Below are positions 56,766-64,000 of a DNA stretch of 64,000 nt, one piece after another (within the stretch, counting starts at the first letter, position 1; the number at the start of each line of letters is the position of its first letter). The stretch covers positions 57,485,945-57,549,944 of the forward strand of contig OX419755.1 of the NCBI GenBank assembly GCA_948567375.1, given 5' to 3'. The notes under the pieces are model-generated. The model searched no databases. It was not told where the DNA came from and saw nothing but the letters and a program-made list of their open reading frames with translations. This DNA is from Lunularia cruciata. Its lineage: Eukaryota; Streptophyta; Marchantiopsida; Lunulariales; Lunulariaceae. A program made the position numbers and the translations under genes.

Positions 56766-56788
56766 GAGATTTTGAGCCACCTATTGGG
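56744..56788 (+). promoter_or_regulatory. decayed copy of the gag-pro frameshift signal
   Basis: GGGAAAT (56744-56750), 7-nt spacer GAGGAAT, then CCCAATAGG (56758-56766) pairing with CCTATTGGG (56780-56788). Spacing is identical to 14756-14800; the stem is still perfect although two bases differ. Confidence 0.65.
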
Positions 56789-59700
56789 AGCTTGATTAGT
56801 TCAAATGGGATTGAAGGCTTGACCTATGCAAGTTTGCTTCACTTGCAAGGTACGATATCTAATCAAGGTTGTAGGATTTTGTTTGATTCTAGAAGTTCAA
56901 AGAATTGCATGTCTATGCAAATAACAAGGAATTGGGTATTCCTATCAAGCCAATAATTGGAAGTAGATTGATGATGGCGGATGGTAGAAAGGGTTATGCA
57001 TTCCGTACCTCGCATCTTGTTACCTTCAAGATTGGGAAGGAGTATTTGGAGTGTATGAGGTTGGTAGTGGCACCTCTACACTATGATATTATTCTAGGTC
57101 TACCTTGGCTTGAATGTCATAAGGTTCAATTTGATTGGACCCAACGAAAAATTCAAGTACAACACCAAGGTAGGAATATCTGATTAGGTTGTCTGGCACC
57201 TCTGAGTAAGACACCTAAGAATAATCAATCCCAAGATGGGAAGTTTATTGGGAAGGTAGCCATAGAGCGAGCCTTGAAGGGAAATGAGTCCCAAGATGGG
57301 AAGTTTGCCAAGAAGGCAACCATAGAGCAAGTTTGGAAGAGAGATGAGTCCCTAGAAGGGAAGTTTGTTAGCAAAGCAACCATAGAGCAAGCTTTGGAGG
57401 AAGATAAGTATGTATTCATGGTGTGGATCAAGCCAATTGCACAAGAACAATCTGAGGAGGGCCAAGAGCCTCATCAAGTAATGGTTGATCGGATAGTTCA
57501 AGAGTTTGCGGACGTGTTTCCAAATGATCTGCCATAGGGATTACCCTCCAATCAAGGTATGCCCTTCAAGATCGAGTTTTTGCCAAGGAGTACTCCAGTG
57601 GGTAGACCAATCTATTGGAACTCACCAAAGGAGTTGGAAGAGTTGCAAACAACACTTACAAAGTTGTTGGAGAAGGACTTCATATGACATGGTACCTCTC
57701 CTTGGGGAGCACCGGTACTATTTGTTCCAAAGAAGGATAGAGGACTTTGTTTTTGTATTGATTACCGTGAGCTCAATAAGCAAACCGTGAAGAATGCATA
57801 TCCCTTGCCTTGGATCGACAACTTGCTTGATAAACTAAGTGGAGCACAATATTTTTCCAAGTTGGATCTTTGCAACGGCTATTGGCAAATCCCTATTGAT
57901 AGAGAGGATGTGCAAAAGACTACCTTTTGCATAAGGTATGGGCATTTTGAGTAGAGAGTTCTACCTTTAAGACTCACTAATACTCCAATAGTCTTCATGG
58001 ATCAAATGCATCAAGTGCTAGATGGACTATTGGATCGGTCCGTGGTGGTGTTCTTGGATGATATCTTAATCTATAGCAAGACAGATGCAGAACACGTGAA
58101 TCATGTGCGAGAAGTCCTAAGACAACTACAACAATAGAAATTTTACTACAAGAAGTTGAAGTGTGCCTTTTGGCAAAAAGAGGTTACCTTGTTGGGTCAT
58201 AAGATCTAATCAGAGGGGATCAAGATAGAAGAAGAGAAAATCAAGGCCATTACTAATTGGCCTACCCCAAAGGATGTTACAAAAGTATGGGCATTCAATG
58301 GATTGGCCAGTTTTTTTTTATGGTTCATCCACTATTATGCTCATGTAGCTGCACCATTGACTGACCTCTTGAGCAAGAACTTGACCTTCCAATGGACCAC
58401 CAAGCATGAAGAAGCATTCAAAAAGTTAAAACATATGGTATCTTCAACCATATGATCATCAACTACCTTGTGTGGTTGATTTTGATGCTTCTAACTTTGC
58501 AATTGGAGTTGTGTTGCAATAGGAATTCCCAAATGGACTACATCCCATTACCTTTGTGTCTTGCCAACTAAATACAGCTGAAAGAAATTACTCTACTCGA
58601 GATTGGGAACAACTTGCAATGGTATATGCCACTAAGGTATAGAGGCATTCTCTTAAGGAAACAAGTGATCATGCAAACTGATCACAAACCATTGTTGTAG
58701 ACCTTACACTTGGAACACATGAAGAGTCGATATCATTGATGGGAAGAGAAACTCCAATTTTTTGACATCAAACTTGGGTACAAATTAGGTCGGTTCCATG
58801 GCATCCTTGATGCTCTATCACGACGACCTGATTTGAAGTCTCTTCCTCTCATCACGGTGGCAATTATGATGTTTTCAATTGACCCCAAGGTCCATAATGA
58901 GTTATGGTCAGCTCTACAACAAGATCCCTTCTTCCAAATGGTACATGGTCGTCTGATAGCATGTGACAAGGAGTATAACACCTTCTCCTTCAAGGAAGGC
59001 CTTCTATTCCATGAGGACCAGATCTATGTTCTAGCCAAAGGTGATCTCCGACTTGTGTGCCTTCAAGAAGCCCATGATCTACCAATAGTTGGTCATATGG
59101 GGGTGGACAAGACCTTGGGCACCCTCCAATGCCAATGGTGGTGGCCTAACATGACAGGAGATGTTTGGGAGTTTGTCCAATCATGTGAGAATTGTCAACA
59201 TAACAAGGCCAATAACCAGAAGCCAAGTGGACTCCTTCAGCCACTTCCCATTCTAGCTACTCATTGGGAACATGTGAGCTTAGATCTCATCACCTCCTTC
59301 CCCAAGACACAACAAGGTCACACAGTAATTGTGGTGTTTGTGGATAAGCTTAGTAAGCAAATCCATTTGGCACCAATGGTTGATACTATGGATGCTCCAA
59401 CCTTGGCGTAACTCTACTTCGATAATGTATTCAAACATCATGAGATGCCATGTGTACTCATCTCCAACCGTGATCCTTGCTTCACCGGAAAGTTTTGGCA
59501 AGCACTCTTTTAGATACTTGGCACCAAGCTTGCTTTGTCCACAACCTATCATCCTCAAACTGATAGACAAACTGAACATGCAAATTGCACCTTGGAAGAT
59601 ATGCTTTGTGCCTTCATCAACATTCACTATACCAATTGGGATGAATGTCTTCTAGCTGCGGAGTTTGCATACAACAATTCTAAACCAAGCAAGCACCAGA

Positions 59701-60363
59701 TTCTCTCCTTTCTTTCTCAACTTTGGCCAAGATCCACTTGTCCCAGGTTCTCTTTTTTCTCCTCCTCCATCTTAGGTTTCCCATACTTCAACCTTCTTGA
59801 TCACTATCTCCAAATCTCTCCAACAAGCCAAATCTCACCTCCTTGTTGCTCAGAATTGTCAAAAACAATATATGGACCATCATCGTTGTGATATCACCTT
59901 CAAAGTTGGTGATAAAGTTATGCTATCCTCCAGTAATCTACCTCTCCCACTTGATACCCAAGTTCATAAACTTGCTCCTAATTGGATATGACCTTTTGAT
60001 GTCACCCAAATTGTCTTTCTTGTTGCTTATCAACTTGCTTTGCCTTGTCATATGTGCATCTTGTCTTTCATGTTTCTAAGTTGAAACCCTTTGTTCCTAG
60101 CCCCTCTTCTTTCTCCTCTTGAGTCCAACCTCCTCCTCCTTCTATCCCTATCAATGATCATGAGGAGTACAAAGTTGATCGTATCCATGCACATTGCCAC
60201 ATCCAACAAGGATGCCGCCAACATATGGAGTACAAGGTCCTTTAGAAAGGGTATCCCCTTCATGATGCCACATGGGAACCTCTTTCTCATCTCCAAAATG
60301 CACAGATGGCCATCCAAGAGTTTGAAGCTTTAATGGTGATGAGGATGTCACCAACTAACGGTG
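56776..60363 (+). pseudogene. pol of the 55-kb chromovirus (protease, RT, RNase H, integrase, chromodomain)
   Basis: Protease LFDSRSSKNCM (G-to-R at the active site) and ILGLPWLE; linker repeats at 57229-57412; RT with [40 protein letters not shown] (both Asp kept, about 58040-58080); RNase H DFDASNFAIGVVL; integrase zinc block HDLPIVGHMGVDKTLGTLQ...CENCQHNK, core WEHVSLDLITSFP, then STTYHPQTDRQTEHAN; chromodomain YKVDRIHAH...EYKVL*KGYPLHDATWEP (TGG-to-TAG) and MAIQEFEA. 58833-59411 is open for 192 codons, the best-kept integrase part. Frames shift several times and stops are frequent. Confidence 0.9.
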
Positions 60364-60371
60364 GGTGACTA

Positions 60372-60737
60372 TTTAACAATATGGAGTTTAGTGATGTAGT
60401 TAGAAGGGCTAACAAAGTAGAGAATAAGCCAAATTAGCCTAGAATATTCCAAAAGCATCTAGGAAGCTTCTTGGGAAGCTTCTTGACTAGTTAACTTGCA
60501 TCCCAAGCAGGTAGCTTCTAGAATGAAGCTTCTACAAGCTTCATTCTAGCTTAGCTTGCACGCCAAGTAGGCAGCTTCTAATAGGAAGCTTCTTGAGAAG
60601 CTTCTCAAGGGCCTTGTATGCTACCTATAAATACCAAAGCCAAAGCTCATGCTAGGCATTTGGAGTTTTTCCACATTCAAACATCCCAATGTGAACTTCT
60701 ATTCTCCTATTTCTCTCCTCGGTTTCGGTCTTTTATA
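60372..60737 (+). repeat. 3' LTR of the 55-kb chromovirus
   Basis: Starts TTTAACAATATGG (TGTAACA decayed) and ends TTTTATA next to AGGAG. Shorter than the 5' copy because of small deletions; the heat-shock element is degraded here (GAAGCTTCTACAAGCTTC). Confidence 0.9.
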
Positions 60738-60759
60738 AGGAGTCTATTAGGGCTACACA

Positions 60760-63290
60760 TTTTAGGAGATAGGTTTTGCCATATGATACCATAGATTCTA
60801 CTTGATTATAACAACGTAGGACATTGGGTCAGGCGGGAGAGTTTAGTAGAGCAATATAAGCACTAAACCCTTTGTGTATGGCTAGTCTTATTAATGAGAC
60901 TATATTTTCCCTATGCTCATTATATCATATGGCAAGAGAAGGATTAGCACTAGAGGTCTTACATTATCAACCTAAGCAGCCATTATGTCTTGATAGGTCA
61001 CTTTTTGCATAAGAATTGTGCACCATCACTTGCCTTTCATTAGGAGGCTTGTTAGGGATGGTATATGAGCACCTTAGAGATTGCTTTCAAACAAATGATC
61101 TTTCTAGTAGGTTTACAGAGTTGTTTCAGGTAGTAGTAGCAAGAGGAGACATTCCTATATTTGTTAATTAGGTATTAGGTGCTAGTCAATTTCTCACAAT
61201 GGAGAAGGACACGGGAGTCATTAGACTGATTGCTATTGGAGAGATCTTTTTGCATTTGGTTAGTTGTACCATTGTCCTTCAACATTGTTCTCACTTTCAA
61301 CAACACCTCAATCCACATTAGTTTGGAGTAGCTATATTTGGAGGATATGAGGCTATATCTCTAGGCATTAGGCACTCCTATATATCTATCTAGAGTGGGT
61401 CGTCTTGTAGGTGGATGTTGAGAATACTTTCAATAGTGTCTCATAAGCATCTATCTTTAGAGAGCTTAGGGAGGTTGGTGGATCCTTGGCAAGTCTTATC
61501 CTTTGGTGCGGTCTTTTTATGGCTCTCTTGCTTCTCTTTACTACCAACATGGTTTTTCATTGGAGGGAGTCACCATCTTGGAGTCAATTGTTGATACACG
61601 TTAGGGAGATCCTTTAGGGAGATCCTTTAGGGAGACCCTTATTTGCCATGGATTACTTTAGAACTCTTCTATCTACTACTTTGGCCATGCCAAGTTGTGT
61701 ACTTCATGCCTTGGCAAATGATACACACATCATGGGCCCTGTAGATCAAATTAGGCATGCCTTTGACCACTTGACTACCTAGCTATATCTAGTAGGCTTA
61801 AGAGTCAAGGCATCAAATTGTAGGGCATCAAACTTTAGGTATCCATCCTCACCTTGAGCTTCCAAGGGGTGTATCACATCTCCAAATGGACTACATGTTC
61901 TTGGAGTGCAAGTATGATCTGAGGATTTTGTCACTTGCTTCTTAGATGTTGCCCTTGCAAAGGATGTTCTCTATATGGATGACCTTTTGTTACTAAGCGA
62001 TCGGTAGGTGGCATTTGGTATACTCTCCTCTAGTATTACTTGTCAACCGACTTACCTCCTTTGCACATTTCCCCCCTCCTTGTCCTTCTTTTATCATGTC
62101 TGAGAGCCTTTGATAGGAGGATTATGGGAGTCTTTGGTGATATTATTGGACTAGGGACATTTGAGTGTGTGACACAAGATTTGGAATGTAGACAAATGAG
62201 TCTGTTGATCTCATGTGGAGGGGTTGGCTCACTATCTATGGAGAAGATGGCACATATAGCATTTTTGGGTAGTTGTGCTCTCTCGGCACCCCTACTCTCC
62301 TCTCAATTTGTGGTTGTTGATAGGCCAATTTTGGAGACTTATATGGCAAAGGTGGAGGAGGGATCCTTTTCTCTCTAGATGTTCTTGCGGCACATGAAAG
62401 ATAGTCTATCCCCATGGGCATGCAAGGACTTTCCATCTTTTGCTTCACTATTGTCAAATTGGATTAGAGGTTTACAACCTTCCTTAATGGAGCAACAGTG
62501 TGAGCATATGCTACATTCTCTCTTAGTCGACTTATCCATTTCTCATGCTACTAGAGTATGTCTTTGCTCTTGTTTTGGCAAGGATGTAGGCTTTTGGATC
62601 CTAGCCCGACTGTGCATTAGGGCATTTTTTACTCGCACCAGCTAGTTTCTCTATAGGATGAGTTTTTGCTTAGGTTTGGTCCACCCATCTGCATCTTCAG
62701 TACTCACTTGTTAGTGTGGTTCTACACTAGATGCAGCACCGGTCCATATGACACGGTGTCCTTGTGGAGGATCGAGTATAGCTACCCATGATGCTATTAG
62801 GGACATAGTGTTTGCTATGGCACAAGAGAATGGATATTTGGCTTGGAGGGAGGGTTTGTATGCTTTGCAAATGACATGTGTCAGGGTAAACTTATACTTG
62901 GTCCGAGATGGTCAGGTGACAATAGCGGATGTCATGGTTACGTGGGATTCAGTTTCGGAAGGAGTGATTACCCATCCCCCTAGATGTGCAACAAGTGCAG
63001 CAGCAGGTCGTAAGGTCTCCAAGTATAAGGGCATGTAGCGAGGTCACCTCTTTGTTCCTCTAGCCTTGCAGTTATATGGAGCTATGGACATGGGGTTTGG
63101 CACATTTATTAAGGAGTGCACTGAGAGCTTATCATGTTAGGCGCTAGGGGGTACCACTCTCACTCTCATACTTTGCAACATATTTTAGATAGCATGTGTC
63201 CATTGCTCTATAGAGTGCAGTGGTTGGTGCAGTCTATAGGAGAGCAATCACACTAGGTGATGCTTCTTTGGATGCTCCGGTTGTTTTTGT
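60760..63290 (+). pseudogene. non-LTR retrotransposon (LINE) with C-terminal restriction-like endonuclease
   Basis: RT fingers: EKDTGVIRLIAIGEIFLHLVS (about 61200-61265), then FGVAIFGGYEAISLGIRHS. Motif A: VDVENTFNSVS (61411-61443). Motif B region GDPLG at 61606, expanded by a 13-bp triplication. Motif C: LANDTHIMGP (61711-61740), second-to-last Asp changed to Asn. A C-x-C-x9-H-x3-C cluster follows (CGSTLDAAPVHMTRC, about 62713-62760), then HDAIRDIVFAMAQENGY, RVNLYLVRDGQVTIADVMV and AGRKVSKYKG (R-x-D/N-L...D-V...K-x3-KY), the pattern of restriction-like endonucleases of R2/Utopia-type LINEs, and FVPLALQLYGAMDMGF. No APE endonuclease is seen. Frames are broken in several places. Confidence 0.7.
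61601..61639 (+). repeat. 13-bp triplication at RT motif B
   Basis: TTAGGGAGATCCT at 61601-61613 and 61614-61626, and TTAGGGAGACCCT at 61627-61639. It duplicates the GDP-coding codons and shifts the frame. Confidence 0.85.
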
Positions 63291-63335
63291 AGACCATCTA
63301 ACTTGCATAGTTCGGATATCTTAGGTACAATAAGG

Positions 63336-63396
63336 CAGATTTCTCATATCGACTCTATTGGGACTTAGCCCCATTTTACCTATTTGTCTCAACCTC
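63336..63396 (+). repeat. intron-like repeat upstream of the exon (copy 1 of 2)
   Basis: GCAGATTTCTCATATCGACTCTATTGGGACTTAGCCCCATTTTACCT resembles 63912-63975 (GATATCTCATATCGATA...TATCGGGGTTTAGCTTCATCTTACCT), the second copy holding a 25-bp insert. Spacing is about 575 bp, one exon plus intron. Confidence 0.6.
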
Positions 63397-63463
63397 GTAC
63401 AACTTGATGAGGTCTTCCCGTCCTTCGTGTTTTCTAAGCGGTCACCTTTTCTCTTTCTTTTAG

Positions 63464-63728
63464 GATGCCGAGGAATGGTTGACTTTCTTGAAAGATGAGA
63501 GTGACATAGTGGAGCTGGAAGTAAAAGATCCATCATCCACGCTGATGGCGGAGCTTGAATATCTCAAAGCTTTTGTCTTATGTGGTGGGCGGGATGCCAA
63601 ACTAGATAATTCACTGCTTCAAAACATCAAGAGGGTACCGTCGCTGCAATTTTCTTAGTGTCAAAGATCTTCTACGATTTATCCGCAACAAGGCCAATGA
63701 ATTCAGAGAGCTCGATGAGGAATTGCAG
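63464..63728 (+). pseudogene. spliced-looking exon of an unidentified gene
   Basis: A pyrimidine-rich acceptor TTTTCTCTTTCTTTTAG precedes 63464 and a donor GTACGAG follows 63728. The exon reads AEEWLTFLKDESDIVELEV, then ELEYLKAFVLCGGRDAKLDN and, after a one-base shift near 63655, VKDLLRFIRNKANEFRELDE. The peptide is acidic and helical; I do not recognise it. GC content and codon use are unlike the repeats around it. The frameshift suggests a pseudogene, or a short unrecognised intron. Confidence 0.5.
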
Positions 63729-63911
63729 GTACGAGCAGTTCACAAGTTTGGGAGCTTTTTGTGCGATGCGTTTACTCTCCTGTCTTTTGTGATTATTCTT
63801 TCTACCATTTGTTGTAATCAAGTTTTATTCAGCACAGAATCACTTAGCGCCAGTTCAGTATGGTGTTAAATCTAAACGACTTGCATAACTTGAATGTCTT
63901 ACATTAGGGTA

Positions 63912-63985
63912 GATATCTCATATCGATACGGATATCCGCCAATGGGATCAATTCTATCGGGGTTTAGCTTCATCTTACCTTTTTA
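63912..63985 (+). repeat. intron-like repeat downstream of the exon (copy 2 of 2)
   Basis: See 63336-63396. If the pattern holds, another exon copy should follow just beyond the window end. Confidence 0.55.
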
Positions 63986-64000
63986 GCTTTCTTTCTTGTA

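Larger units (their letters stand above)
55070..60737 (+). mobile_element. full-length, decayed chromovirus of the heat-shock-element family
   Basis: A 5,668-bp element with a perfect target duplication AGGAG (55065-55069 and 60738-60742). It carries gag, protease, RT, RNase H, integrase and chromodomain in order, i.e. the complete version of the 13-16 kb element. The 5' LTR (55070-55588) has its first ~118 bp duplicated; the 3' LTR (60372-60737) is simple. Numerous CAG/CGA/TGG-to-stop changes show it is old. Confidence 0.95.

Noticed and set aside
1..64000. CRISPR arrays, tRNA or rRNA genes, bacterial operons.
   Set aside because: No regularly spaced repeats with unique spacers, no cloverleaf-like or rRNA stretches seen; the window is plant nuclear DNA.

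Overview
The window is repeat-dense nuclear DNA of a land plant. Evidence: several Ty3/gypsy lineages (including a chromovirus with an integrase chromodomain), a FAR1/MULE-type transposase remnant with plant signatures, a plant HDA9-type histone deacetylase pseudogene, and pervasive CAG/CGA/TGG-to-stop decay of the kind expected from long-term cytosine methylation. A non-LTR element with a restriction-like endonuclease and a PHD-finger Ty3 element make a non-flowering lineage (fern, lycophyte, bryophyte or gymnosperm) attractive, but the species cannot be fixed from sequence alone. I see no intact host gene; nearly everything is a transposable element or a pseudogene.

Layout. 1-1.9 kb: a coiled-coil ORF remnant. 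1.88-11.46 kb: complete minus-strand Ty3/gypsy element (matched 683-bp LTRs, tRNA-Asp-like PBS). Its pol is split by a solo LTR of a second family (TSD CATGA), itself split by a third family. 12.1-20.3 kb: an old minus-strand gypsy into which a young 3,271-bp chromovirus derivative jumped (TSD ACTTT, identical-length 423-bp LTRs). 20.8-29.1 kb: two copies of an unusual TG...CA-bounded ~3.7-kb element with perfect 5-bp TSDs, which looks like a solo LTR but carries a ~830-codon reading frame. 29.6-37.6 kb: a divergent copy of that reading frame, split by a Ty3 element whose LTRs are circularly permuted and whose integrase ends in a PHD finger. 37.6-42.3 kb: AT-rich, no recognised genes. 42.3-43.6 kb: HDA9-like pseudogene. 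43.6-49.3 kb: two gypsy fragments in opposite orientation. 49.4-50.0 kb: FAR1/MULE remnant next to a GC-richer unidentified block. 53.3-54.7 kb: an LTR and an IRE1-like kinase fragment. 55.07-60.74 kb: a full-length but decayed chromovirus (TSD AGGAG). 60.8-63.3 kb: an RLE-type LINE. 63.46-63.73 kb: a spliced-looking exon.

How it fits together. The chromovirus family (copies at 3.9-6.0, 13.2-16.5, 47.2-49.3 and 55.1-60.7 kb) has two notable regulatory predictions. Its LTR carries a perfect four-unit heat-shock element upstream of the TATA box. Its gag-pro junction has a textbook -1 frameshift signal (GGGAAAC, 7-nt spacer, 9-bp stem). The 20.8-29.1 kb family is the best candidate for an undescribed system: a protein-coding LTR, or a new element class, encoding a conserved N-terminal domain, an NLS-like/acidic middle and a long coiled coil.
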